In this document: in pieces, positions 32,646 to 42,973 of the stretch
How the letters are laid out: each line of letters begins with the position of its first letter
How positions within the stretch are numbered: position 1 is the stretch's first letter
Assembly: GCA_037447655.1 (NCBI GenBank)
Contig: JBBHKE010002584.1
Location: 308,464 to 372,463, forward strand
Source of the DNA: Zygnema cylindricum
Taxonomy: Eukaryota > Streptophyta > Zygnematophyceae > Zygnematales > Zygnemataceae
Direction: 5' to 3'
DNA length: 64,000 nucleotides
The notes under the pieces: model-generated
Database searches by the model: none
The model's input: only the letters and a program-made list of their open reading frames with translations
What the model was told of the DNA's origin: nothing
Position numbers and translations under genes: made by a program

Positions 32646-32653
32646 ATAAATAC

Positions 32654-32957
32654 AAAGCTCGTTTGGGTGAAAAAAAAGGTTTCTCCCAAATTGAAGGTAT
32701 TTGAGTTTTTTGAATTAAATGGAAAACTTTATATATTCGTGGACAAATATAAAGTCATATTTATATTATGTACTCCTCTGTCATATTTTATAATGAGTAT
32801 CCTGGTGTTTACCTTTTTTTTCACTGTATAAAAATTGTCGAAAAAACTCAAGTTTTTAGTGAATATTGTTCAAGAAAAATATTTTTAATCCTTTATTCGT
32901 TTTTTTTTTTTTTTTTTTTTTTTTTTCTTTTTTTTTTTTTAATAAAAATTTTTTTTT

Positions 32958-33001
<44 letters not shown>

Positions 33002-34194
33002 TCGTTTTTTACCAAATGATCTGTACATTATTGAATTTAGTTTAAAAATAAATTATATTCATGTTTTAGGTAAGTTAATCAATTAAAGTTAATGTAAAGA
33101 GGAAAAAATGGGACAATGAATAGATTTTTCCCAGTTCACATTAAATCCTATAATTTCTATAAAACTGAAAGAGGCACAGATGCTTTTTTTTCAACGTAAA
33201 ATTATTTAAAAGAAGAAAAAACACTTACAACATATAAAACTTTTTTGTTTTTCACTTTTTTTTTGTCTTTTCTCATTTATTTTCTCGTTTACGAGCGACA
33301 TCACTTCATATTAAAATCAACATAATCATATAGCAATATACTAAATTTTTTAAGTCACATACAATACGTACTGTTTAACAAATAGTATATACTTTAACAC
33401 AAATTATTTATTTTGTATAATAATACAATTTTAACAACTTTTCCTATAAATTCGAAATTACATGCATGCATGGAAAAAGCAAAACTCAGAAAAATCATTA
33501 TAAGAAAAAAAAGAGAAATTTTTTTTTTAACAAAAATTGAGTTTTTACAGTACAAAAGAAAGGGGGGAGAAAAAAAAATCATAAGGTGGAAAAAAAAAAT
33601 GAAAAAACATGATAAGATAAAATGAGAAGAAAAAGAAAGAAAAAATTTCACAACAATTGTGCTTTTACAGTACAAAAATAAAAAGGGGAGAAAAAGAATT
33701 TGAGAAGGTGGTCAAAAAAAAGAATGAAACTACCACCCAAAAAATTTCTAACTCCGAAAAAAATACTAAAACCCCAAACTTGACATCCTCTAAATTCTTA
33801 GATACACTGCGTATCTCCTATAAAAATACATAAATAAATACACATTTATATTCTACTAAATCTAAAAACTCTAAAACCCCATTTTAAATTTTTATAATTT
33901 ACATATCTCGGGGTACAGACCTTTCTAATTCCTCTTTCTAAACTATATTCATATAAATTAGAAAAAACGAATAAAAGAAAAAAAGAAAAGAAAAAAAACC
34001 CCATTTCTATTACAAAGTACATTTTCGAAAAACTCCTCAAAAAAAAATCTCTCAACATTCAATTTTCAAATAACTCAAAACCTTCTTCCCTCTCTCCGTT
34101 TCAGTCACTTCCTCTTTCTACACTTCACCCTCCTCGTAGCCATTCCTCTTCCCCCCTCTCTCTCCCTCCTTCCCTCCCTCCCTCCCTCTCCCTC
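32654..34194. other. AT-rich intergenic stretch with long T-runs
   Basis: Very AT-rich sequence with T-runs at about 32902-32930 and 32951-32992, and several A-runs at 33500-33720. Near its right end a CCCTCC microsatellite (34155-34190) follows the stop codon of the minus-strand gene. No gene is recognised; the part just below 34195 may include that gene's 3' untranslated region. Confidence 0.5.
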
Positions 34195-36072
34195 TTATTT
34201 ATTACAGCGAGCATTCCAAGTTCTCAAATAAAAATCTCCCAACTTGTTTTCTTCGTGTAATCCTCTCCGAACCTCTTTACATTCAGTTTTCGAAAATTCG
34301 TCACTTCCTTCCAAAACATTTCCCTCCTTTTCAAAAATTGTATTTGTATCCGTTGTCAAATTTGGTCCTTTACCGATATTGGGCCATTTGAATCCGAGAT
34401 AATCCAATAAAGAATTCGACTCTAAATCCACTTTGTTTCCGTCATTTTGTGCACATTTGTCGTTTTGTAGAATTTTGTCTCTTTGCGCCGTTTCGTCTTT
34501 TAGCGGAAAATTGTCGTACTTTTGGAGAAGACGCTGGAGATGCTGTTGTTGTTGTATGATATCAAAATCTGAAAAAGTGGAAAAATCTTGACTTTCAATA
34601 GTGTCTTGACACGGAAGTTGCGTCAGTCTCGAAAAATCCGGACACTGAAATTGATCTTCGTTCGATAAATTCTCCATCCCTCGTTTCAAACTTCTACTTA
34701 AATTGGAATGGGAAATTGGAGTGGAATTCGAATTTAAATTGGAACTGGGCATCAGATTATAATTAGAAGTTAGATTGGAATTCGAATTCAAATTGGAGTT
34801 GGAGACCAAACTGGAGTTAGAGTTCGAGTTCAAGTTTTGGCTCGAATCTAAGCAAATAAATGAATCAGGAGAAGAAGACGAACAACCCTTCGAAGAAAAT
34901 CCGTGAAGATACGCCAAATCTAAATCCAGATCTCTCCGATTCGACAAATCAAGAGGCGCCATTTGGCCCATTGACATCAAATCCCCATTAGGATCCGATT
35001 CTATGATGGTTTCTAGTCCGTTTTCAATTCCCATTTCCGTTCCGATTTTCATTCCCAATTCCGTTCCGATTTCCCTCGTCATGTCCAGTCTGTTCTGCGT
35101 TCCGTTTTCCGTTTCCGTGTCAATTTCCGTTACGGCTTTCAGCTCGTCCTGTATCTCTTTCATACTCCTTTTCCGGTTATTTCCCTCATCGGTATTTAAA
35201 ATAAACGGAGCTGTAAAAACCAAATCATTCGCGTTCGTCTCTCCCACAGAAGGCAAAAAGTCTCCAAAACTCCTTTTTCCTCCGTTTTCTACTGAGTTGT
35301 ACCCATTTTTGTCCATTTCTTTCACTTCAAAAGATCCGTTTCCAAATCCATAGACTTCCGGGTCAAATTTTGTCCTTTTCAAATCGGACGAAAAAGCCGA
35401 ACTATCCGAGGGATGAGAAAGGAGGGGAGAGTGAAATGATCCAGTCGAGTCTATGAGAGAGAAAGGAGATGGAGCGGATGGAAACCTTTTAAGTCTTTGT
35501 CGATTAGTAGGTGAGGCAGGGACAGGAGAGGAACGAGTTCGAGAGAGAGAGGAGAGAGAGAAAGAAGACGTTGATGGCTGGAGAGCTGAGAGAGCTGGAA
35601 AGGAGGACTGAGAAATAGACTGGGAAGAGAGAGAGGGAGTTGAGAGAGAGGAAGGAGAGATGGAGGGAGGCGAGTGAGAGGAAATGGAGGAGGAAGGGAG
35701 AGCGAAGGTCTCTTGTTTGAGAAGGAGGAGTTTTGCGATTTCGGAGGGAGAGAATCGGATATTATTTTTGTCATTTAGTGAACTGATTTCGGGGAAGTTG
35801 GAGAGTCGAGAGCGTTTCCAAGGAGGAGAGGGAAGCGGGGGAGGAGGACGAGAGGAGTGGGGGAGAGGGAAGGAAGGGGAGACAGTGATAGGGACGGATT
35901 TGGGGTGGAGGGGGAGGTGGAGGGACTGGTTTCTTGCACGGATATCATTTAAAGAATCGATTCCGTTAAAATTAAAATTGGGAAAATTTTGGGGGTGGAG
36001 AGAGGGATTCTGGGCGAAAGTGAATTCGGGAGTAAAGGGAGTGGGAGGAGAGGGAGAGGACGATGGAGCCAT
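34195..36072 (-). CDS. Ser/Pro/Asn-rich hypothetical protein, 625 aa
   Basis: One long uninterrupted frame from ATG at 36072 to TAA. The N-terminal about 230 residues are Ser/Pro-rich with PPPPLPSPPWKRSRL, the middle is more acidic with a KRSMKEIQDELKAV helix-like segment, and a later part has Asn/Ser repeats (around NSNSNLTSNYNLM). The tail has QQQQHLQRLLQKYDNF and LLDYLGFKWPNIG, which look like short amphipathic motifs. No known domain was recognised; composition suggests a largely disordered, perhaps nuclear, protein. A pyrimidine tract and CAG at 36091-36093 upstream form a good splice acceptor, and the frame is open between it and the ATG, so the true first exon may lie farther upstream. 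It could belong to one gene with the model at 36323-37852, but a stop and no good in-frame donor separate them. Confidence 0.6.
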   Translation of the reverse strand: MAPSSSPSPPTPFTPEFTFAQNPSLHPQNFPNFNFNGIDSLNDIRARNQSLHLPLHPKSVPITVSPSFPLPHSSRPPPPLPSPPWKRSRLSNFPEISSLNDKNNIRFSPSEIAKLLLLKQETFALPSSSISSHSPPSISPSSLSTPSLSSQSISQSSFPALSALQPSTSSFSLSSLSRTRSSPVPASPTNRQRLKRFPSAPSPFSLIDSTGSFHSPLLSHPSDSSAFSSDLKRTKFDPEVYGFGNGSFEVKEMDKNGYNSVENGGKRSFGDFLPSVGETNANDLVFTAPFILNTDEGNNRKRSMKEIQDELKAVTEIDTETENGTQNRLDMTREIGTELGMKIGTEMGIENGLETIIESDPNGDLMSMGQMAPLDLSNRRDLDLDLAYLHGFSSKGCSSSSPDSFICLDSSQNLNSNSNSSLVSNSNLNSNSNLTSNYNLMPSSNLNSNSTPISHSNLSRSLKRGMENLSNEDQFQCPDFSRLTQLPCQDTIESQDFSTFSDFDIIQQQQHLQRLLQKYDNFPLKDETAQRDKILQNDKCAQNDGNKVDLESNSLLDYLGFKWPNIGKGPNLTTDTNTIFEKEGNVLEGSDEFSKTECKEVRRGLHEENKLGDFYLRTWNARCNK

Positions 36073-36208
36073 AGTGGAGGTAAGAGAAGCCTGTCATAAA
36101 GGACAAAGAAGAAGAGAGGGAGAAAAAAAATGTTAGTCAATGAACCAGTTATGAAAGACTCGAAAGATAAAAAAGTGCAGTCCTCTCACTGTCCCTTTTT
36201 CTCTACCA

Positions 36209-36239
<31 letters not shown>

Positions 36240-36322
36240 CCCCATTACTCCTACCTGTATCTCCTTGCAAAGTCCTCTCTCTCTCTCTCCCCTCCTACCT
36301 CCCAAATCCCTCCCGACTGCTC

Positions 36323-37852
36323 TCAAGATGATCTTGTTTTGAGCGATTCGGAGTTTGTCGATGCGATCGTGATTGAGCCTGACGACTTTGATTGATGACT
36401 ATCCTGATGGATCTTTATCCACTGGCAATCGGGAAGTTTTTGGTCGGTGCCCGCGATGATGGATTTCGCCCACCGACAAATTTTCGGCGCCGAAAATTTT
36501 CTCGTCGACAAAGAAACGCGAGTCGGAGCGTTTTTCGAAACGTCGGACGAATTTTTCGCGACTCCGTTTTTTGTTTTCGAAACTTTGTTCGATTTCTCAT
36601 CGTTTTCAAAAAGCGACGACGGTACGGATTGCGGTACGGTCTTTACCGGCGAATTATTGTTTTTGTCGTTTAGTCGCAATGAAGGAGAATCGAAAACCTC
36701 TATTTGGTCGTCGTCCGAAAAAGGATTTTGTGACGTGACGTCGACTTTTGTGTCGATAAAATCGCCGGAATTGGAGGCTGACAAATTGTTTTTTGGGCTG
36801 CCCGGAGAAATGTTGTGAGTGGTCGAAAAAATATTAATTTTTGAATCACTATTTGGGGTTTCGGGAACAAAAATTTCTCCGATTCGGTTTTTGGGATCAT
36901 CGGAAGGGGTACAATCCTGCATAAAACAAAACCCAGACAGAGGGAGGGGGAGAGAGAGAGAAAATGAGAGAGAGAGAGAAAAAAAATGAGAGAGAGAGAG
37001 AGAAAGGGAGAGAGAGGAGAGAGAACGAGAGAGGGAGGGAAAGAGTAAACCTAATCAGAGGAGTTTGACAGCTTTTGACAACAAAAAAGAAGGCAGGTCT
37101 GGCCTACATTCCGTACATTCTTTTAATTTCGTGCATTCCGTACATTCTCTAATTCTATACACTCCAGACACCGAATTTTCCGTACATTCCGTACATTACT
37201 TGACCTATCGTACATCTGTCCATGCAAGCTTTGCATCCGTACAGCCTCTCCCTTTCAAATGTCCATCAACCCTACCCCTCCCAGATCCGTACATCCTCTG
37301 TCCGTACGTCCACATCTCCACACGTGTCCGTACAGATCCAGAATCTCCATCCGTACAGGTACCCTTTAAACCCCTGATCCGTACTTCTTACCTCCCATTC
37401 CGGTCCATAACCCCCAAAATCTGTATCCGTACATTTTAATTCCCGTACGTCCTTAATTCCGTACAGCGAGCCACTACCCCGGTCCCCTACAATTTGTCCG
37501 TACATGGTATCCGTACGATACATCCGTACATTCAATCCCGTACAGCTTCTGTCCATACACGTCTCACGGATCATTCCGTTTCTAAGCATCCGTACATAAT
37601 TTTCCGTACATCCTCCCCCACACTTTCCCCTCTCTTCTCTCCCTCTCCCCCCTCCCTCTCCCCCAAAATGAACGAATGGGGGGGGGGAGGGGGGGGGAGG
37701 GAGAGGGAGGGGGAGAGGGACATAAAAGCGTAAAGATTCTTGAGTCTTACCTCCACCCCGGCTGCCAAACGCTGCTCTCTCATTGGCCCGTTTTCCTCCG
37801 CCAGCTGGCGCGAATCCCAAGGAGGCGCCTCCGGCTGCCACGTGGCAGACAT
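36323..37852 (-). CDS. Hypothetical two-exon protein, 231 aa
   Basis: Exon 1 is 37852-37751 (34 codons, starting MSATWQPEAPPWDSR and ending at a GAG/GTAAGA donor). Exon 2 is 36916-36323, opening after TTTTATGCAG with DCTPSDD and running to TGA. Both are in phase 0, so the join keeps the frame and needs no codon split. Exon 2 has RIGEIFVPETPNSDSK, acidic Ser/Asn-rich stretches, and a C-terminal block APKICRWAKSIIAG then WIKIHQD. I do not recognise the family. The ATG at 37852 is favoured because paired TGACGTCA sites lie immediately upstream; an in-frame ATG at 37966 would add a Pro-rich leader from low-complexity DNA. The next gene on the strand begins about 250 bp beyond the stop. Confidence 0.5.
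36935..37045. repeat. GA-rich microsatellite in the intron
   Basis: AGAGAGAG and GGGAGAG units with few interruptions on plus. On the coding strand this is a C/T-rich tract starting about 20 bp upstream of the exon 2 acceptor. Confidence 0.8.
37110..37615. repeat. Cluster of CCGTACA-type words inside the intron
   Basis: TCCGTACA, CCGTACAT and variants such as CCGTACG recur more than twenty times in about 500 bp at irregular 10-30-bp spacing, so this is not a simple tandem array. The cluster occupies much of the 834-bp intron of the 231-aa gene model. Confidence 0.75.
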
Positions 37853-38330
37853 GGTGACGTCATTGCTGACGTCATCAGCGGGGAGGGGAGGGGGGCGCAT
37901 TGTTCGGGAGGGGGGGGGGTAATCAGAAGTGGGGGGGGTGGAAGGAGGGGGAGGGGGAGAGGGCAAAAGAGAGGGAGAGGGAGAGGGAGAGGGAGAGGGA
38001 AAATTCGGAACCCAGAATTAAAAAAAAAAAAGTGGGGGAAAAAAAAAAAAGGGGGGGGGGGGGAAAAAAAAAAAAAGGGGGGGGGGGGGGGGAAAAAAGG
38101 GGGGGGGGGGAAAGAAAAAAAAGGGAAATAAAAAAAAGAAGGGGGGAAAAAAAAATTATGGGTAGGAAAGAAATGTGCGGTTGAGGGAAGAAAGGGGGGT
38201 GAAGGGAGAGATAATAACGGGAAAGAAACCCGGGAAGAGAGTTAGTGAAGAGGGGGGGTTGGAGGGAGAGAAAGATACAGGAAAAAGGGGGGGGGGGGAG
38301 AGGGAGAGGAAGTGGGCGGTCGTCACGCAG
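37640..38330. repeat. Purine-rich low-complexity tract with long G and A runs
   Basis: GGGAGAGG patches at 37680-37725 and 37930-38000 and, at about 38020-38130, alternating runs of ten or more A and ten or more G on plus. Exon 1 of the 231-aa model (37751-37852) sits in a normal-composition island inside it. Run lengths in such sequence are often assembled imprecisely. Confidence 0.75.
37855..37874. promoter_or_regulatory. Paired TGACGTCA sites next to the hypothetical start codon
   Basis: Two perfect palindromic TGACGTCA octamers lie at 37855-37862 and 37867-37874, 12 bp apart, immediately 5' of the ATG at 37852 on the minus strand. The octamer is the classic CRE-type bZIP site; in plants TGACG is bound by TGA-class factors. 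Confidence 0.55.
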
Positions 38331-38646
38331 ATCACGTGACAGTGGCGAAGGCGGTGGTGCCCGGGCGGCGATTTTCGTATCGTACGGACATTTGAGGATT
38401 GTACGGACGTTCCGCTACCCGACAAATGTTTTCGATAGTGTACAGTCAGACGTTTCGTGACGTATGGTCCCGTCAATTGGCACGTGCGACGGAAGCTTCC
38501 GATTGGCTTTACTTCTGTGCGGAAAAAACAAATCTGTACTTTTCGTCAGAATGTACTTTTCCTCGCACGATATCTTTTTTCCGTATGGATTTTGGAAGCT
38601 TCTCATTGGTCGAAAATCTGTATGAAAGTACAAATTGTAACCAAAG

Positions 38647-38666
38647 TGACGTCATCAATGACGTCA
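38647..38666. promoter_or_regulatory. Second TGACGTCA pair, same 12-bp spacing
   Basis: Perfect TGACGTCA octamers at 38647-38654 and 38659-38666 repeat the arrangement seen at 37855-37874. They are about 800 bp upstream of the minus-strand start at 37852. They may be distal promoter elements for that gene or belong to an unrecognised repeat. Confidence 0.5.
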
Positions 38667-39346
38667 GTAAAAGGTGAAAAATCCTAAGAGAGGTACATGT
38701 GACGTGGAAATCAGGTAACGACAAAATACATTAAGGGTCTACGTGGAAGGATGGGCCGAATTCGAGGGGGAGTAGACGGTACGGAGGCCGCGGATAGGTT
38801 CGGCCAATGGGAGAGCAGGACTGGAGGAGTTTTGGAAAACATGTCTAGATTCGACGAAAATATTTTTAAGATACGCACGCCGGAAATATTATCGGATTCT
38901 CTGCGGCGAAAATTTTGTCGTTTTACGGCGTTTGGGAGATTTTGTCTAGATACGAAATAGTACGGTTTGCAGTCATTGAACCGACAAAAAATGACAAAAA
39001 ACATCGACGGCAGACGTTTGTTTTCTGTTCCGAAGACTAAGAAGACTTCCGTACGGAAATTCCAAAACGACAACAAATAATTCGGTGAATTGCAGGTTTC
39101 TCCGGAATTAAAAAATGTCATGGTAGTGCTTGTGTAAGGAAGTACATGTACGGACGGAAGGCACTTGAAACAATACTAAACCTCGGGCAGGGAAAGAAAA
39201 ATAAAAGTTTTGTGTTAGGGTACGATACCGTATGCATATCGTACGAAAACGTGGCAGTATTACGCATATTTAATAATTTATTAATGAAACTTGAAATCGT
39301 ACGAAATTTTGACGAGTGAGTGGAAAAAATACGGCAACTACACTAC

Positions 39347-39390
39347 GTACAGTACAGTACAGTACTGTACAGTACTGTACTGTACTGTAC
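39347..39390. repeat. Perfect 44-bp palindrome of GTAC units
   Basis: The block is made of overlapping GTACA and TGTAC words and equals its own reverse complement over all 44 bases, with no spacer. Related shorter blocks are a 20-bp perfect palindrome at 40772-40791 and an imperfect one at 43253-43276. Confidence 0.92.
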
Positions 39391-39757
39391 ACTGCCAGTC
39401 GCATTTAGTGCGAAGCAAATATTAATTTCGTAATGTTTCACGATACTATTTTAGTATACCGCATCTTGGCAGGTTTTATTCCACTACAGTACCTTAAATA
39501 GACTTTTCTACACTATTTTTTATTTTTGACCGAAAATGTTGCGACAATGCGTAGCAGTTTCGTTTAATTTTATTTTTGTAAAATCGTACGGCACAATTTT
39601 GTCTTTTTGGGTCATGGGCGGTAGATTTTGTGCAATATGGCTGGATTTCGAAGCTTGCAAATGAGCAAATTTTGACACGTGGCGAGAACAAATGTCATTT
39701 GCAACTGAGAGTCCTTCGTCAGAGGCCCAAAAAGTTAACGGACTAGAAAGTACAGTA

Positions 39758-39956
39758 CACCGTGAATCGTTATTAGCCTTATGTACGCTACATCGGCACC
39801 CCGAAATTTCTACATTGATACCTTAAATATAATAAATTACACTATTTAAATATGTGGACCATAATCTGCCACGTCTCCTGTAACTAAATTAGAATGAATG
39901 ACGCTAATTTTTTCTTTACACTAATAATTTCTATACGCTAATAACGATTCAGGCTG
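39758..39956. mobile_element. TA-target MITE, complete, 199 bp
   Basis: It begins CACCGTGAATCGTTATTAG and ends with the inverted CTAATAACGATTCAGGCTG, with TA on both sides. ACACTATTTAAA is near its middle (39838-39849). The right terminus has drifted from the family consensus. Confidence 0.82.
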
Positions 39957-39958
39957 TA

Positions 39959-42190
39959 CTGTACTTTTCCTCCAAAACAAAAAAATCGACCAGTAGAATT
40001 CCAGCATTCGAACAATTACCATGTACGACAAAATTTCTCCGTGCTACGATCGAAACTTGCCCTTAATGAATTTAGTGTTCCAATCGTAACTGAAGCCGGC
40101 TTATCTGTCCGTACAATATTCATTACAGTAATCCTAGGACTGTACGAATATTCGATCAATGTGTAGGCGATTTGGACACCGGTGCTTTTTTGTCGTTGAC
40201 AATTTTTACATTATGCCTGGATGGGAATATTTATATTCCGTCACTTGGTTACGTTACGGAATTGTACGAAATTGTACCTTTGTCCACTTAAAAATATTCG
40301 GACTACAGAACGGCTACATATTATAAGCGCTCGCAAAATTTATTATTGTCCTATTATACGATCCAGCGATGCTACCACTTGTAAAACCTGACCAGAAAGG
40401 GACAAAAAATTGGATTTACAGTCCACATGAAGACAAATCCACAGAAGGCGACAGAAATCACCGCCATTTTCGGCCAGCTCAGCCAGTCAAGGTGGCTACT
40501 GAGTGAGGCTATCTTTTTGCTGACGTGGAGAGCCCCAGAAAGACCGGACGGTACCACAAGAAGATATGCTGGCGCCAAATGTCCGATCATCGGCACGTGA
40601 CATGTATTTTTGTCGTTTGTTGCTTCCGACATTAGGCGACACGATGCCGGACAAATATTCGGATACAAACCGTTTTATGTTTTGTCATTTTCACAAAACT
40701 ATTCCCTAGCATTTGGATTTTAGTGTTTGCGTATCGAACAAGGAAGTCAACGATGTTTACCGATACAGGAAACAGTACAGTACTGTACTGTAATTGGCGA
40801 TCTGCAAGGATCACACGATATTGAGAGTTTCAGTATTCGGTATTTAGGAATAATCACTCTAAATCGAGTGACTATGTTTTTGACACAAAACTTCCTTCGT
40901 TGCACTGAGTTCAAATATCTTATAGTATTCATAACAAAATAGAAAAAGAAATTGAAACTTGGGGTTTTTATTACCGTACAAATGTTAGTGTATAACCGAT
41001 TTATTTTTATCATGCATATCTACATATTTAATGTGTACCCTAAATTGGTAAACCATCGAAAGTTGAGTCCATATAACTTCCTTAAAATTATGGCATGGAG
41101 ATGATTATACACAACTTATCGTCCTCGCCGTTAAAAAAACAAGTCTTTAACTAGTTTATCATTCACAAAAATGGTAAATATCACCACATCCTGTACAATG
41201 ATGTACCATAAGTATCAATAAAGTACTTAAGAGATAAACAACATGTGAAGCATGAAATTAAATATTGTCGTTGTATGGGCCGTTTTTAATAACATTTTTA
41301 AAATAAAAAAATGTGACTAACATGTAAGTCATATAATTCTTTTGTTATATTCTAGATTTTTAATATTCTTTGTGCAATAAAGGTTTTATTTACTGAAAAA
41401 AAACAAAAAATGTTCATTTTTGTGAAAATCGTGGGTTAAAGTAATGCATGAATAAAGTTTAAACCCGCCCTTGTATAAGTTGTATAGGCGAAATAAAAAT
41501 ATGTAGGGATGTGCGTTTTAATACGGTTATTGAGATTATCAAAGCCACAAATGCTTCACCTATAATCTTTATTTTAAGGATTTACAATACCATCCCTAAA
41601 CCATTGATATTACACCATTGCTCTACATGCACGAAGTACCCCGGGATTGTCATTCATGTAAGAACAAATATTAGTGTAGGGAACAAATTGTATATTAACC
41701 CTCTTTTGGGTTCCATGACTTAAGATCAAGAAAAAATTAACATTAATCAACATACATTACACTAATTTATCTACAAAATTCTCTATGTAGCCATTATAGT
41801 ATTTGTTCACACAGTCAAATGCGAGAGAATAAGCGCTCTATTTCAATTAGTATTTATCAATGTGAATCAAGTCCGAGTACACTTTAATGTCTTAACGCGC
41901 TCAATTTCCACTATATTTTGTAAGGAATAATTATTGGTTAGCACATGTTGATAGAATATATCCTGAATCAGTGTCATTGACACTAATTAAATCGAACCAA
42001 AATTAGTTTAAAGGGAAAAAATAGTACATTCATTATATATCCATGTATCTCCCTTATTTTCGTTGCGTATAATTTCCTTGCAATCTAACATTAGGGTATA
42101 ATTATGATCGTACGTACGCTTGTCCTTTCGTACTTTGAGTATTTTTCTCTACAATTGCTCCGGTTACTTGCCAGTGACACCAAAAATAGT
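39959..42190. other. Intergenic stretch, no gene recognised
   Basis: AT-rich sequence with occasional GTACGAA words. No frame has recognisable protein features and no element ends were found apart from the 20-bp palindrome at 40772-40791. Confidence 0.5.
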
Positions 42191-42198
42191 GTACGTAT

Positions 42199-42965
42199 TA
42201 GTGTTGGGTATCAAGGACCTTTTGCCGATATTCGATATATATCGAATTTCATGTACCCGATAATCGATATATCGCTTCGATATATAAAAAATCAGAATAT
42301 CGCGATATATCGCCGATATATTTAGGCATTAAAAAAAATGAAAAATTTAATAGGTCTCCTAAGTCACGTGCCTTCGGACAAGGTGACCGTAAAATCTTTG
42401 CCGAAAAGAAATACGGTTTTTTCCAGAAAGTCAGCAGAGTGAAGGAGATCTCTGAGGTACATTGACGCGGTACACTTGCAAAGTACACGTACATAATACG
42501 CAAGTACGGATTTCCATACGAAAAAGGTCGGTTTTCAAATCTTTGACAATTTTAGAGATTTCAATTCGTGTAGATACTACAAAAAATCCACACTAAATTT
42601 GGTCAATATTGAACAGTTGGTATTCCAAAAATATTCTAAGTCCTAGACTCAAATTTCTAAGACTTACTAAAGCTTACTTTTCAATACGTACTATTACAGA
42701 GACCTCCTGATGTAACCATACCCGTCGGTTACATTTTGCGGCATCTACCTTTAAGTCACGGAACAAAAATCACGTTGTACGTGGCGTATCAGACAATTTG
42801 TCTTTTTCGCTAAAATAACATATTATATAAAAATATTAAATTTTTAAAAAAATTATATATCGCGATGATTTATGTTGCGATATATTGAAGATTCTGCTCG
42901 ATCGATATTCGATATATCGAATATCGAGATTATCGCGATATTAATTTACCCGATACCCAACACTA
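42199..42965. mobile_element. hAT-type element, 767 bp, perfect 8-bp target duplication
   Basis: It begins TAGTGTTGGGTATC and ends with the inverted GATACCCAACACTA. GTACGTAT stands on both sides (42191-42198 and 42966-42973). The terminal TAG-GTTGGG pattern and the 8-bp duplication are typical of hAT. Both subterminal regions are packed with CGATATATCG and CGCGATAT palindromes. No transposase frame. Confidence 0.92.
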
Positions 42966-42973
42966 GTACGTAT

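Larger units (their letters stand above)
38331..39757. other. Intergenic, contains CRE-like pair and palindrome
   Basis: No gene recognised. Scattered GTACGG words occur. The paired TGACGTCA sites at 38647-38666 and the 44-bp palindrome at 39347-39390 are listed separately. A 69-codon plus-strand frame at 38751 has no recognisable domain. Confidence 0.45.

Noticed and set aside
34195-36137. Plus-strand frames opposite the 625-aa gene
   Set aside because: The minus frame is far longer and uninterrupted; the plus frames are short and overlap it.
38711-39121. 136-codon minus frame and overlapping 69-codon plus frame
   Set aside because: Neither shows a recognisable domain, splice structure or composition different from neighbouring non-coding sequence.
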